Source: Propionivibrio limicola
GTDB lineage: Bacteria > Pseudomonadota > Gammaproteobacteria > Burkholderiales > Rhodocyclaceae
Direction: 5' to 3'
Length of the DNA: 64,000 bases
Assembly: GCF_009469695.1 (NCBI RefSeq)
Contig: NZ_SSSR01000002.1
Span: 1 to 64,000 of the forward strand
Shown: positions 33,872 through 43,448 of the stretch, in pieces
How the letters are laid out: the number at the start of each line of letters is the position of its first letter
Position numbering within the stretch: the first letter of the stretch is position 1
Position numbers and translations under genes: made by a program
The notes under the pieces: model-generated
What the model saw: only the letters and a program-made list of their open reading frames with translations
What the model was told of the DNA's origin: nothing
The model's database searches: none

Positions 33872-36745
33872 ATGCGTATTCTCGAACCCATTGTGAAGGT
33901 TGTGGGGCGCTTGTCGTTCCGCAGTAAATTGCGAATTACCGCGCTGGTGTTTGGCGTGCCCCTGCTGGTTGCTGCCGGCATTCTGGTTTATGAGCTCAAT
34001 GCCCGCGTCTCGGTGCTGGAGCGGGAGCGCGCGGCGCTGGCCGCGCAGCTGCCGGCGCACGCGGTGCTGGCCGGCCTCTACCAGCTGCAGGCCGCGAAAG
34101 AGGCTGAACTGGAGGGCGCGGCCGAACTGGGGGGCGTCGTCAAGTCGTGGCAGGACGATACCCGGAAGGCGCTCCGGAACCTGCAGTTCGTGTTTGAAAA
34201 GCATGGGTTGACGGTGGCGCCGGTCAGCAAGGAAACGCCGGCCGGCTTCGGTCACTGGAACGTGCTGGCGGGCGTCATCGAGACGGCTGATCCGGTCCAG
34301 GTGAGCGAAACGTTGGTGGCTTTGCGGCAGGATCTGGAACGAATCAACGAGCAGAACGGCCTGCTGATCGACGGCGATGCGTCGACCAGCCGCCTGCTGG
34401 CGGCGATGACCGGGCATTATGCCTCGCTGGTGAAGACGACCGGGCAGACAGCCGTGCTTGGCGGCGTGACGCTGGTCAAGAAGAGCTTGCGCGGCAGCCG
34501 GCGCAGCGAATTGACGATGCGGCGCGGCAACTTCGATTCGCTGGTGTCATGGAGCATGGAGGCGCTGCAAAAGGTCGGGCAGGAGCGCCCGGCGCTGGCG
34601 GCGAATCTCGATGAGGCGGGCAGCCGCCTGAATACCGCCTATGCGCCGGTGCAGGAGGCGCTGACCACGAAGATTCTCGACACGCAGGACTACGACATGG
34701 CGCCCGGCACGTTCCTGGCGCTGACCGAGGCGGCGTTCCGGCAGACGCAGGCGGCCGGTGCGCTGATCGAAAAGTCGGCTGACAGCCTGCTGGCCGATCG
34801 GCTGGCGGCGCTGCAACTGCAACGCAACGCCGTGTTGCTGGCGATGGCTGCCGTACTGGCGCTTGTCGTCGCGAGTTTCGTGGCGGCGTACATCTCGATC
34901 ATGCGGGCGGTCAATGGCCTGTCCGACGCGGTGACGACGATGGCCTCCGGCGATCTCGACGCGCGCGTCGACGTCACCACCCGCGACGAACTCGGCACCG
35001 TTGGCAAGCAATTCAACCGGATGGCACAGAACCTTGCCGAGCGCACCGCCCAGCTGCGGGAGAAGACCAATGACATCAACACCATGCTGCAGAACATGCC
35101 GCAGGGCATCCTGACCATCGTCGAGGGCGGCTGGATTCATGCCGAGTATTCGTCGTTCCTAGAAACGATTTTCGAGACGAAGGAGGTCGAGGGGCAGTCG
35201 GCGATGGCGTTCGTGTTCGGCAACGGCAGCCTCGGCGCCGACGAACTGGCGCAGATGGACGTGACGGTCGATTCCTGCCTCGGCGAGGACCGCATGAATT
35301 ACGACTTCAACGCGCATCTCTTGGCCCGCGAATTTTGCAAGACCATGCCGGATGGGCGCCGCAAGATTCTCGAACTGGCCTGGTCGCCGATCTGCGACGA
35401 GAACGACATCGTCGAGAAGATCATGGTCTGCGTGCGCGACGTGACCGAACTGCGCCGGCTGGAAGCAGAAGCCGAGCAGCAGAAGCGCGAGCTGGAGATG
35501 ATCGGCCAGATTCTCGGCGTGCAGCAGGAGAAGTTCAACGAATTCGTCGATAGCGCGCGCCGCTTCGTCACCGAGAACGAGGCGCTGCTGCGCGAGGCCG
35601 ACGATTCGCATCCCGAGCTGGTGACGCGTCTCTTCCGCAACATGCACACGATCAAGGGCAATGCGCGGACCTACGGCCTGCTGCACTTGACGAACGTGGT
35701 GCATGAGGCCGAACAGGCGTACGACGAACTGCGCAAGAACGAGGACATGGCGTTCGACAAGGACGTGCTGCTCGATCAATTGCAGGACGTGATGGAACAC
35801 ATCGAGCAATACGCCTCGCTCAACGACGTCAAGCTGGGCCGCAAGGGGCCGGGGCGGCGCGGCAGCGCGGAAAAATACCTGATGGTGCCGCGCGCGCAGA
35901 TCGAAGAGATCGGCGCCGGCCTCGACGCCGTCGATGTGCAGGCGGCTTCTCCTGAACAACTGGCCACGCTGGTGCAGGACGTGCGGCGCGAGTTGCGCCT
36001 GATCGGCACCGAATCGATGCACGACGTGCTGGCCGGCGTATTCACTTCGCTGCCGTCGCTGGCCGCCGAGCTGGGCAAGGAAGCGCCGCAGCTGGTGCTC
36101 AATGAAAACGGTCTGCGCATCAGGAATCAAGTGTCCGACCTGCTGCGCAACGTCTTCATGCACCTTTATCGCAATTCGCTCGACCACGGCATCGAACACG
36201 CCAGTGAGCGGCTCGCCAAGGGCAAGCCGGCGGCCGGCCGGATCGAGCTCGATCTTGCGCTGGCCGACGGGCGATTGATGCTGCGCCTGCGTGACGACGG
36301 CCGCGGGCTGGCGCTTGGCCATATCCGGCGCAAGGCGATGGAGAACGGGTTGATCGAGGGCTGTGCCGCTTCGTCCGATGAGGCGGTGGCCAATCTCGTC
36401 TTTGCCTCCGGCTTCTCGACGGCTTCCGCGGTGACCGAAGTTTCCGGGCGCGGCGTCGGCATGGATGCGGTGCGCGACTTCATTACCCGAGAAGGCGGCG
36501 AAATCGCGCTGCGCTTTACCGGTGGCGAGGTTGGAAGGGAGTTCCGACCGTTTGAAACAGTGATTTCGTTGCCGGAAAAATTCGCCGTCCGTCTGCCGGA
36601 GGACGCCGTCGCCGGCGAAGCGGTTCCGGCGCAGGCGGCTCCCGCCGGGAGTGTGTCGCCCGGTTGGCGGGCCGGTCAGTACGGGCTCATGGGCGCGATG
36701 CTGTCGTTGAACGGCCAGCGGGCGACCGAGCCGAAACCGGCCTGA
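33872..36745 (+). CDS. CheA-like membrane histidine kinase (HAMP-PAS-HPt-HATPase)
   Basis: This 957-residue protein has one membrane helix near residues 22-42, a large extracytoplasmic helical sensor region (about 43-318) and a second helix (about 319-345). A HAMP domain (about 345-398) and a PAS-like domain (about 405-530) follow. Then come a coiled linker, an HPt domain with phosphoacceptor His592 in [15 protein letters not shown], and a CheA-type ATPase with [19 protein letters not shown] and GRGVGMDAV. The P3 dimerisation helix pair and the CheW-like P5 domain of true CheA are missing. It heads a five-gene operon with MCP-like, CheX-like and CheY-like products. ATG 33872 or GTG 33869 are both possible starts. 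Confidence 0.85.
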   Translation: MRILEPIVKVVGRLSFRSKLRITALVFGVPLLVAAGILVYELNARVSVLERERAALAAQLPAHAVLAGLYQLQAAKEAELEGAAELGGVVKSWQDDTRKALRNLQFVFEKHGLTVAPVSKETPAGFGHWNVLAGVIETADPVQVSETLVALRQDLERINEQNGLLIDGDASTSRLLAAMTGHYASLVKTTGQTAVLGGVTLVKKSLRGSRRSELTMRRGNFDSLVSWSMEALQKVGQERPALAANLDEAGSRLNTAYAPVQEALTTKILDTQDYDMAPGTFLALTEAAFRQTQAAGALIEKSADSLLADRLAALQLQRNAVLLAMAAVLALVVASFVAAYISIMRAVNGLSDAVTTMASGDLDARVDVTTRDELGTVGKQFNRMAQNLAERTAQLREKTNDINTMLQNMPQGILTIVEGGWIHAEYSSFLETIFETKEVEGQSAMAFVFGNGSLGADELAQMDVTVDSCLGEDRMNYDFNAHLLAREFCKTMPDGRRKILELAWSPICDENDIVEKIMVCVRDVTELRRLEAEAEQQKRELEMIGQILGVQQEKFNEFVDSARRFVTENEALLREADDSHPELVTRLFRNMHTIKGNARTYGLLHLTNVVHEAEQAYDELRKNEDMAFDKDVLLDQLQDVMEHIEQYASLNDVKLGRKGPGRRGSAEKYLMVPRAQIEEIGAGLDAVDVQAASPEQLATLVQDVRRELRLIGTESMHDVLAGVFTSLPSLAAELGKEAPQLVLNENGLRIRNQVSDLLRNVFMHLYRNSLDHGIEHASERLAKGKPAAGRIELDLALADGRLMLRLRDDGRGLALGHIRRKAMENGLIEGCAASSDEAVANLVFASGFSTASAVTEVSGRGVGMDAVRDFITREGGEIALRFTGGEVGREFRPFETVISLPEKFAVRLPEDAVAGEAVPAQAAPAGSVSPGWRAGQYGLMGAMLSLNGQRATEPKPA

Positions 36746-36776
36746 TGCGACGAACAAAGCGGAGTTGGCGATTACG

Positions 36777-37553
36777 ATGAGTCTTGAATTGTTGTTGGGC
36801 GGCGGCGTTTTCTCTGCCGTCGCGTGGTCTGTCGGGCATTTCCGCGCCGGGGCGACGGCCCGGCGGAAATGCTCGCAGTTGTCGGCGGTGCATGCCGATG
36901 CGTTGCATTCGGTACACGCCGAGAAGCAGCAGTTGGCCGACGAGGCGAAACGGCTTGCCGATCGCGTCGCCGAACTGACGCAGGAACTGGCGGCGCTGCG
37001 CGACGAGCGCGATAGCTTCGCCCGGGCGGCCGATGCCTTGCGGCAGGAAGCGCAAGCGGCGGCCGAGGCCGCGGCCGGCGAGGAAAGTTTGCATCGGGCG
37101 GAGGCTTCGTTGCAGTCGGAGCTGTGCGCGCAGGTGGAGAAGATCGGCGGCGAAGTGGTGCAGCTCCGGCAGTTGGCACAGACCTTCGAGCACTGGCATG
37201 AAGAGATGAACTCGCTGATGGTGCAAAACCGCGAAATGCATCGGCAGAACGGCGAGTTCTCGTCGATCGTCAAACAGGTCGTCATCCTGTCGCTCAATGC
37301 CGCGATCGAGGCCGCGCGGGCCGGGGAAACGGGGCGTGGCTTCGGCGTCGTTGCCGATGAAGTGCAGCGGCTGGCCGTGCGCTCGGAAAGCCTGTCGAAG
37401 GATTACGGCCGCAGCCTGCACAAGAACGATCTGACGACGACGGCGACCTTCCAGGAGATCCAGGCCGACGGCAAGATGATCATTTCCGCGATCAGCGGCA
37501 TCGACGCCATGATCGGGCAGTTGCAAGAGCGGCTTGCCGCGGAGCGCTGGTGA
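36777..37553 (+). CDS. Short MCP-like signalling protein
   Basis: This 258-residue protein has an N-terminal hydrophobic segment (about residues 4-20), a long Ala/Glu/Gln-rich coiled coil (about 35-135) and an MCP signalling tip [21 protein letters not shown] followed by [12 protein letters not shown]. There is no ligand-binding or HAMP domain, and the coiled coil after the tip is short, so it is much smaller than usual chemoreceptors. It probably serves as a signal-transfer partner of the kinase encoded 31 bp upstream. Its stop overlaps the next start (TGATG). Confidence 0.8.
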   Translation: MSLELLLGGGVFSAVAWSVGHFRAGATARRKCSQLSAVHADALHSVHAEKQQLADEAKRLADRVAELTQELAALRDERDSFARAADALRQEAQAAAEAAAGEESLHRAEASLQSELCAQVEKIGGEVVQLRQLAQTFEHWHEEMNSLMVQNREMHRQNGEFSSIVKQVVILSLNAAIEAARAGETGRGFGVVADEVQRLAVRSESLSKDYGRSLHKNDLTTTATFQEIQADGKMIISAISGIDAMIGQLQERLAAERW

Positions 37554-38170
37554 TGGGGGTCACGTCTCGCGTGATCCCCGCCGCTGAAAAACGGTGCGCG
37601 AACTTCACGAATTCCGCGGGCGCGGTCAGCGAACAGGCCCGGCGGGCGGTCGACCTCGTCTTTACGAATGCGGCGCGCAGTGCGTTGTGCCTGGGACCGG
37701 GCGATACGATCGAGATCGCCCGCCTGCCGGGCGAGCAGTTCATCGAACCGCCGGCGTCGAAGATCGTCGTGCTGACTATTGCGTCCTACCTGTTCCGGTT
37801 GCTAACGATTTTCCACGTCGAGGACGATCAGGCCGGCGAGGACTATTTCCTGCGCGGCGAGGCGGCGACGGCCGGACGTGCCTTTCTCGATGTCTTCGCC
37901 GAGCTCGGCAACATGTGCTGCGGCGCGATGAACCGCGAACTGGGGCGGCATTTTCCGCATACCGGCATGTCGACGCCGTACGTGCTCGATCGCCACTGCC
38001 TGCCGTTCGTGCGCGAACTCAAGCCGGCCTATCTGTCGCAGCACCGCCTGCAGATCAACGACGGTGTGACGTTGCACGCGACGCTCTGCCTGTGTGCCTA
38101 CGGCGACCTCGATTTCCGCATTGATCCGGTGGCGCCCGTCGAGGCGACCGGGGAACTGGAACTTTTCTGA
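37553..38170 (+). CDS. CheX-like protein with C-terminal GELELF
   Basis: This is a 205-residue soluble protein. The segment AFLDVFAELGNMCCGAMNRELG (residues near 105-126) fits the CheC/CheX phosphatase helix pattern (E-x-x-N-M-x-x-G). The remainder does not match a family I can name. CheX and CheC dephosphorylate CheY-P, so it could reset the CheY-like protein encoded two genes downstream; this is inference. It ends EATGELELF, almost the same as the next gene's product. The ATG at 37553 overlaps the previous stop. Confidence 0.6.
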   Translation: MGVTSRVIPAAEKRCANFTNSAGAVSEQARRAVDLVFTNAARSALCLGPGDTIEIARLPGEQFIEPPASKIVVLTIASYLFRLLTIFHVEDDQAGEDYFLRGEAATAGRAFLDVFAELGNMCCGAMNRELGRHFPHTGMSTPYVLDRHCLPFVRELKPAYLSQHRLQINDGVTLHATLCLCAYGDLDFRIDPVAPVEATGELELF

Positions 38171-38209
38171 GTGCGGCTCGGAAATCAATCAAACATGGCA
38201 AGGGAAACC

Positions 38210-39163
38210 ATGACAGAACAACCCGTTAGCAAGGTGCTGGTGCTCGATGACCATCCCGAGTGCCAGGGCGCCATCAAACAATTGTGCGACGCGCATCATC
38301 TGGTTGGCCTCAAGGTGCGCAAGAACCGGCTGATGGCCGTCCTGCGGTCGAATATCGACCTCGGCGCGATCCTGCTCGCCGAGGACTATGGCGGCTCGGC
38401 CATGGCGAGCGCGGAGATCGCCCTGCAGATCAATACGGTGCGGCCCGAATTGCCGATCATCCTGCGCCGCACGTCGGTGCCGACGCTCGACGACGTTCCG
38501 GAAATGCTCCGGCGCGTGTGCTGCGCAGCCTACACGCTGCAGGATACTTCGCCGCTGCAACGGGCCATCGACGAATACATTTTCAGTGTCGTCTATCCGA
38601 ACGCCCTGGTGCGCGGCATTTCCGAAATCACGCAGAACGTCCTCGCCGCCCAGTTCAAGACGCTGACGCCGCGCTGGCATACGCCGTACATCGTCCGTGA
38701 CCGTATCATCTTCGGCGAGGTGTTCAGCCTGATTCCGCTCGAAAGCAGCTGGTGCCGCGGCTACATGATGCTGCAGACCGAGGAGGCGGCGGTCCTTGAG
38801 GCGCTGAATGCCGATCGGCATGTTCCCGACGCGGACTTCCGCGAGGTCAACAGTCTGCTCGGCGAGATCACCAACCTGATCTGGGGCGCATTCAAGAATC
38901 GCTACATCGGCGATGTTGGAGCGACATGCTGCCACCCCATCCAGGTGCCGATCATCGTCAATCACCGGCAGAAGTACATCTCGTTCGGTAGCGAGAACCC
39001 GCAGCTGTGTTTCCGCTACACGCTGACCGACGAGCGCAGCGGAGCGGAAATCAAACTCTACCAGCGCTTCGTTTTCAATCTCAGCTGGTCGCCGGAGGAC
39101 TTTCGGGAGATTGCCCACGATTCGAGCGAGCTGGTGGCATCCGGCGAACTGGAACTTTTCTAA
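38210..39163 (+). CDS. Receiver-like/CheX-like two-domain protein ending GELELF
   Basis: This 317-residue protein has an N-terminal receiver-like domain (about 1-120) beginning KVLVLDDHPECQGAIKQL, with an aspartate pair at the start but no obvious phosphoacceptor aspartate-strand (AILLAEDYGG). The C-terminal half holds a CheX-like domain with REVNSLLGEITNLIWGAFKNR. It ends ASGELELF. The ATG at 38210 follows AAGGGAAACC; upstream starts at 38171 and 38195 are less likely. The domain pairing suggests a protein that both listens to and dephosphorylates a receiver, but the role is unproven. Confidence 0.65.
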   Translation: MTEQPVSKVLVLDDHPECQGAIKQLCDAHHLVGLKVRKNRLMAVLRSNIDLGAILLAEDYGGSAMASAEIALQINTVRPELPIILRRTSVPTLDDVPEMLRRVCCAAYTLQDTSPLQRAIDEYIFSVVYPNALVRGISEITQNVLAAQFKTLTPRWHTPYIVRDRIIFGEVFSLIPLESSWCRGYMMLQTEEAAVLEALNADRHVPDADFREVNSLLGEITNLIWGAFKNRYIGDVGATCCHPIQVPIIVNHRQKYISFGSENPQLCFRYTLTDERSGAEIKLYQRFVFNLSWSPEDFREIAHDSSELVASGELELF

Positions 39164-39189
39164 TCTGTTTTCAATAAGGGAGATGTGAC

Positions 39190-39555
39190 ATGGCAAAAAT
39201 TCTGGTAGTCGATGATTCGAGCACCGTGCGTGACGACGTCGCCGGATTCCTCAAGGGCAATGGCCTTGACGTGGCGACGGCGGTCGATGGCCGGGACGGG
39301 CTGGCCAAGCTGAAGGGCGATGCGGGCATCCGCCTCGTGTTGAGCGACGTCAATATGCCGAACATGGACGGACTGACGATGGTCGAGAAGATCCGTGGCG
39401 AACTGGGTAACAAGACCGTCAATGTGATCATGCTGACGACCGAAAGCAGCCCGAGCATGAAGGAGCGCGGCAAGGCGGCGGGGATCAAGGGCTGGATCGT
39501 CAAGCCGTTCAACGGCGCCGCAGTGCTCGAGACGTTGAAGAAACTGGCCGCGTAG
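39190..39555 (+). CDS. CheY-like single-domain response regulator
   Basis: This is a 121-residue receiver with the acidic pair VVDDSS, phosphoacceptor aspartate in LVLSDVNMPNMDG (near residue 57), the switch threonine in VIMLTTES and the conserved lysine in WIVKPFNG. There is no output domain. It closes the five-gene operon and is the likely phosphoryl target of the HPt kinase encoded first. A flagellar-motor role is possible, but no motility genes are nearby. Confidence 0.92.
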   Translation: MAKILVVDDSSTVRDDVAGFLKGNGLDVATAVDGRDGLAKLKGDAGIRLVLSDVNMPNMDGLTMVEKIRGELGNKTVNVIMLTTESSPSMKERGKAAGIKGWIVKPFNGAAVLETLKKLAA

Positions 39556-39611
39556 GGTTTCGTAAGCGGCCACGGATTACGCTCCCAAGCGAAAAAGAAG
39601 GAGCGAAAAAG

Positions 39612-39643
39612 AAGGGGGCAAGGCCATGCGGCCTTGCCCCCTT
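39612..39643. terminator. Strong hairpin between the CheY-like gene and cydX
   Basis: A 14-bp perfect stem AAGGGGGCAAGGCC / GGCCTTGCCCCCTT has an ATGC loop. The minus-strand side runs into CTTTTTCGC, so it best terminates the cyd operon, but it could also block the plus-strand operon. The 30 bp before it hold a direct repeat of AGCGAAAAAGAAGG. Confidence 0.8.
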
Positions 39644-39671
39644 CGCTTGGGTCAGATGCGGCGTGGCTGTT

Positions 39672-39788
39672 TCAGTTTTGCCCGCCGTTATTGTCCTGCC
39701 GGCTTTCGTACACCTCCTGCCGCAGGGCGCTAAAGACAGAGAGCCAGATGGCGAAGCCGAGGCCGAGAATCCAGGCGAAGTACCACAT
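39672..39788 (-). CDS. cydX: Cytochrome bd oxidase small subunit CydX
   Basis: This is a 38-residue protein MWYFAWILGLGFAIWLSVF..., one membrane helix followed by a polar tail ending NNGGQN. The start MWYFAWILG is the CydX hallmark. CydX binds CydA and stabilises the haems of the bd quinol oxidase. It begins 28 bp after the cydB stop on the same strand. It is easily missed because of its length. Confidence 0.93.
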   Translation of the reverse strand: MWYFAWILGLGFAIWLSVFSALRQEVYESRQDNNGGQN

Positions 39789-39815
39789 GGTCGTTTCCTT
39801 TTCGTGTGTTCGTAA

Positions 39816-40952
39816 TCAGTAGAGGGCTTTGTCGTTCTTGACGATGAAGTCGCGCGTCACCTTGCCGGACATGACCCGATAGGCCCAGCCGGTGTATGCG
39901 ACGACGATCGGCGTGAAGATCAGGGCGACCCAAAGCATGACGTTCAGCGTCATGTGGCTGGACGTGGCGTCCCACGCCGTCAGGCTGGCTTTCGGCAATT
40001 CAGATGAGGGCAGCACGAACGGGAAGAGAGCGATGCCGGCGGTCAGGATGACCGAAACGCAGGCCAGCGAGGAACCGACGAAGGCGATCAGCGTCTTGCC
40101 GGAACGCAGGCAGGCCAGAACGAGCGCGCCGCCGATGTACGCCAGTGCCGGAACCAGCCAGAGGATCGGCATCGCGTTGTAGTTGGCGAACCAGGCGCCC
40201 GGTGCGCGGGTCACTTCCTTCATCAATGGATTGAGCGTCGTGCCGACATCCGGGATTGACTGGATGACGTAGCCGTCGATGCGCGACACCCAGAAGCCGG
40301 CGATCGAGAAGGCGACCAGCAAGACGACGGTGGCGATGCTGGCGGCTTTTTTTGCACGCGCCTGCAGATCGCCCTCCGTCCGGTGCGACAGGAAGGTGGC
40401 GCCTTGCAACGTGAGCAGGGTGAGACTGATGGCGCCGAACAGCAGCGCAAAGGGATTGAGCAGCGCCCAGAACGAACCAGTATAGAACGAGCGCATGGTG
40501 TCATCGAGATAGAACGGCAGGCCGAGGAAGAGATTGCCGAAAGCGACGCCGAAGACGAGCGCCGGGATCGCGCTGCCGGCAAAAATTCCCCAGTCCCAGG
40601 ATTTGCGCCAGGCCGGGTTGGGCAGCTTGGAGCGGTACTCAAAGCCGACCGGCCGGAAGAAGAGGGCAAAGAGCACCAGCAGCAACGCCCAGTAAAGCCC
40701 GGAGAAAGCCGTGGCGTAGACGAATGGCCAGGCCGCGAATATGGCGCCGCCGGCCGTGATGAACCAGACCTGGTTGCCGTCCCAGTGTGGGGCGATGGTG
40801 TTGATCATGACGCGGCGGTCAGTATCGTCCTTGCCAAGCACGGGCAGCAGCGTGCCGACGCCCATGTCATGGCCGTCCATGATGGCAAAGCCGATCAGCA
40901 GCACGCCGACGAGCAGCCACCAGATCAGTTTCAGGGTCATGTAATCGAGCAT
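39816..40952 (-). CDS. cydB: Cytochrome bd ubiquinol oxidase subunit II
   Basis: This is a 378-residue membrane protein with about eight helices and the family motifs [13 protein letters not shown] and [15 protein letters not shown] near the N-terminus, and WYRP-like [11 protein letters not shown]. CydB is a structural subunit of the high-affinity terminal oxidase that reduces oxygen to water without pumping. The start lies 12 bp after the cydA stop. Confidence 0.96.
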   Translation of the reverse strand: MLDYMTLKLIWWLLVGVLLIGFAIMDGHDMGVGTLLPVLGKDDTDRRVMINTIAPHWDGNQVWFITAGGAIFAAWPFVYATAFSGLYWALLLVLFALFFRPVGFEYRSKLPNPAWRKSWDWGIFAGSAIPALVFGVAFGNLFLGLPFYLDDTMRSFYTGSFWALLNPFALLFGAISLTLLTLQGATFLSHRTEGDLQARAKKAASIATVVLLVAFSIAGFWVSRIDGYVIQSIPDVGTTLNPLMKEVTRAPGAWFANYNAMPILWLVPALAYIGGALVLACLRSGKTLIAFVGSSLACVSVILTAGIALFPFVLPSSELPKASLTAWDATSSHMTLNVMLWVALIFTPIVVAYTGWAYRVMSGKVTRDFIVKNDKALY

Positions 40953-40964
40953 GGTGGTTCTCCC

Positions 40965-42500
40965 TTAAGCGTTGTCTTGTTTGAGCACGGCCGGGCCGAG
41001 GCGGGCGTACTTGAACATCAGGTACATCTCGACGATCAGGAGCAGCGTGTAGAAGCCGACGAAGCCGGCGATCGATCCCAGCAGGCTGGCGACCGACAGG
41101 CTCGAAGCCGAGAGGTAGGTTGGCAGCATGTCGAAAACCGTCCATGGCTGGCGGCCGTATTCGGCGACGAACCAGCCGATCATGATGGCCATCCATGGCA
41201 GCGGGATGCTCCACAGGCAGGCCTTCAGGAACAGCGTGTTTTTCTGGATCGTGCCCCTGATGCCGCTGTAGAAGGCGAAGGCGAACAGGCCGAGCATCAT
41301 GACACCGAGGCCGACCATGATGCGGAACGACCAGAACATCGGTGCGACTTTCGGCACCGTGTCATGCGCTGCCTGAGCAATCATCTCCGGCGTTGCCTGG
41401 CGGACATCGGGGCTGTAGCGCTGCACGAGCAGTCCGTAGCCCATATCCTGGCGGTGTTTCTCGAACGTGGCTTTGGCCGCTTCATCGGCCGGGTTCTTGC
41501 GCATGACTTCAAGGGCGATGATTGCCTCGATGCCGGACTTGACGCGTTCCTGGTTCGTTTCCCGGATTTCACGGATGCCCGGCAACACTTCGGTCGTCGA
41601 GCGGGTGGCGATCATGCCGAGCAATTGTGGCACCTGAAGCGACCAGTCGTTCTTCTGTTCTGCCTCGTTGATGCCGGCGATGATGTTGAAGCTGGCGGGC
41701 GCCGGTTCCGTCTCCCACATCGCCTCGACGGCGGCGAGTTTTGATTTCTGGGTCTGCGCGACGTGATAGCCGGATTCGTCGCCCATGAAAATCACCCCCA
41801 TGATGCCGATCAGTCCGAACGATGCGGCGATGCGGAACGAGCGGCGGGCAAATTCGAGGTGCCGTCCCTTGAGCAGGTACCAGGCCGAAATGCCGAGCAC
41901 GAAGAGCGCGCCGGCAACATAACCGGCGGCGACCGTATGCACGAACTTCGCCTGTGCCCCGGTATTGAAGATCAGCGCGGCAAAATCGGTCAGTTCCATG
42001 CGCATCGTGATCGGGTTGAAGACTGCGCCGACCGGGTCCTGCATCCAGCCATTGGCGATCAGGATGAGGATCGCCGAGAGGTTGGTGCCCAGCGCCAGCA
42101 GACCGGTCACCGCCAGATGGCCGCCCTTGGACAGCCGGTTCCAGCCAAAGAAGAAGAGACCGAACATCGTCGATTCAAGGAAAAAGGCCATCAAGGCCTC
42201 GATGGCCAGCGGCGCGCCGAAAATGTCGCCGACGTAATGCGAGTAATAGGCCCAGTTGGTGCCGAACTGGAACTCCATCGTGATGCCGGTGGTGACGCCA
42301 AGGGCGAAGTTGATGCCGAACAGCTTGCCCCAGAATTGAGTCATCTCCTTGTAGATCGGCTTGCCGGTGATGACATAGACCGATTCCATGATGAACAGTA
42401 TCCACACGAGACCCAGTGTGAGCGGCACGAAGATGAAGTGGTAAAGCGCCGTCGACGCGAACTGTAGACGCGACAGTTCAACGACCGTTGGATCGATCAT
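40965..42500 (-). CDS. cydA: Cytochrome bd ubiquinol oxidase subunit I
   Basis: CydA binds haems b558, b595 and d and oxidises quinol. The 511-residue protein has the N-terminal RLQFASTALYHFIFVPLTLG, in which the histidine is the b595 ligand, the heme-b558 region around the Q loop, and EYGRQPWTVFDMLPT. The Q loop is long, with an E. coli-like C-terminal insertion (about residues 280-350, IATRSTTEVLPGIREI). It heads cydA-cydB-cydX. Such an oxidase suits microaerobic growth and protection of nitrogenase from oxygen. Confidence 0.96.
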   Translation of the reverse strand: MIDPTVVELSRLQFASTALYHFIFVPLTLGLVWILFIMESVYVITGKPIYKEMTQFWGKLFGINFALGVTTGITMEFQFGTNWAYYSHYVGDIFGAPLAIEALMAFFLESTMFGLFFFGWNRLSKGGHLAVTGLLALGTNLSAILILIANGWMQDPVGAVFNPITMRMELTDFAALIFNTGAQAKFVHTVAAGYVAGALFVLGISAWYLLKGRHLEFARRSFRIAASFGLIGIMGVIFMGDESGYHVAQTQKSKLAAVEAMWETEPAPASFNIIAGINEAEQKNDWSLQVPQLLGMIATRSTTEVLPGIREIRETNQERVKSGIEAIIALEVMRKNPADEAAKATFEKHRQDMGYGLLVQRYSPDVRQATPEMIAQAAHDTVPKVAPMFWSFRIMVGLGVMMLGLFAFAFYSGIRGTIQKNTLFLKACLWSIPLPWMAIMIGWFVAEYGRQPWTVFDMLPTYLSASSLSVASLLGSIAGFVGFYTLLLIVEMYLMFKYARLGPAVLKQDNA

Positions 42501-42860
42501 GACTCTTCTCCTGTTGGTTTTGTGATTTCGGGCTGGCGATGCGGGAAGTTACGGCCTCCGCACCGGCATGAAAGCGATTCGGCAGGTCGTAGCTTGTGGA
42601 GAGGGGGATCGTTCTCCGTTGGTGCGCTGTGCCTCATGAGTCCCTCGTTTGTTGTTGTCAGGAATCGGCGTGCTGAAAGGAAATCCCGCTGCCGGTGCAT
42701 TCTGCGCTAGAAGGCGGGGCGCTTTCAAGTTTCGTTCTGCCGCCTGTCATGGCATCGGGAACGACGACTCCCTCCTTGCCGACAAACAGCGACGAAGATC
42801 GACCCGCGGGGAGAAAAATAGTTCCGCAGGGATGTGTCTCGGCTGCGGAAGGAGGGGAGG
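42501..42860. other. Spacer upstream of cydA
   Basis: This 360-bp region holds the promoter of cydA. I found no clear FNR or ArcA site by eye. A short minus-strand frame (42497-42700) overlaps the cydA start but has no recognisable family and is not called. Confidence 0.5.
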
Positions 42861-42922
42861 AAAGGCGGACGGTCTTGTCCGCCTTTCGTGTGTGTTCGGC
42901 CAGGGATTGGCTGGCCGAACAC
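42861..42922 (-). terminator. Two consecutive hairpins after the universal stress gene
   Basis: The first hairpin met by minus-strand transcription is a perfect 12-bp stem GTGTTCGGCCAG / CTGGCCGAACAC (42892-42922). The second is AAAGGCGGAC / GTCCGCCTTT (42861-42886). Neither has a long T-run, but together they should end or stabilise the uspA-terC transcript. Confidence 0.7.
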
Positions 42923-42935
42923 GGCAGGCAACGAA

Positions 42936-43448
42936 TTAACGCGCTACCAGAACAGATACCGGACTAAGGTGGATGACCTTGTAGGCGACCGAGCCAATCA
43001 GCAGGTTCTCGGTGGCGCCGAGGCCGCGGCTGCCGACGACGATGCCGCGTACGCCCAGACGTTTTGCCAGGTTGACGATGTGTTCGGCCGCGTCGCCCAT
43101 GAGGACGTGCAGTCGCCACGGCTTGCCGGCTTGATCGAGCAGGGCGCGCGCGCCCTTTGTGGCGGCCCAGCCCCGATGCAGCAGTTCCGACTCCGCCGCC
43201 TCCTTGCTCAACCAGTGTTGCACGTTGACCACATGGAACGAGCAATCGCCGCTCTGGCACGAGAGACGGAGCGCCTCGCTGGCCGCGCGTAGCGAGTAGT
43301 CCGAGCCATCGATGGCCAGCAGCCAGGAGTTTTCTTCTTGGGCCGGAAAGCCTTGGCTGCCGTCGATGCTGAGGGCGATCAGACGGTCATCGGCATCGCG
43401 TTGGGTGCTCGACGGCTGTGGCAGGTCTTGCGCTTGCAGGGTGTTCAT
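42936..43448 (-). CDS. Universal stress protein (UspA family)
   Basis: This is a 170-residue protein with an unstructured first 38 residues, then a UspA domain beginning WLLAIDGSDYSLRAASEAL. It contains the ATP-binding motif GVRGIVVGSRGLGATENLLIGS followed by VSVLVAR, the G-2x-G-9x-G-S/T pattern of ATP-binding UspA proteins. The ATG at 43448 overlaps the terC stop (ATGA) and is preferred to an upstream frame extension. It is co-transcribed with terC. Confidence 0.92.
   Translation of the reverse strand: MNTLQAQDLPQPSSTQRDADDRLIALSIDGSQGFPAQEENSWLLAIDGSDYSLRAASEALRLSCQSGDCSFHVVNVQHWLSKEAAESELLHRGWAATKGARALLDQAGKPWRLHVLMGDAAEHIVNLAKRLGVRGIVVGSRGLGATENLLIGSVAYKVIHLSPVSVLVAR

Noticed and set aside
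35159-37297. 712-codon minus-strand frame opposite the kinase and MCP-like genes
   Set aside because: The opposite strand encodes recognised HPt, ATPase and MCP motifs; this frame has none.
39588-39616. Direct repeat AGCGAAAAAGAAGG next to the CheY-like gene end
   Set aside because: It occurs only twice in tandem and is explained by local duplication near the terminator; no array or function is apparent.
42497-42700. Small minus-strand frame overlapping the cydA start (ATGA)
   Set aside because: The overlap looks like coupling, but the product (Pro/Arg/Ser/His-rich) matches no CydP, YbgE or other small cyd protein I know, and codon use is not gene-like.
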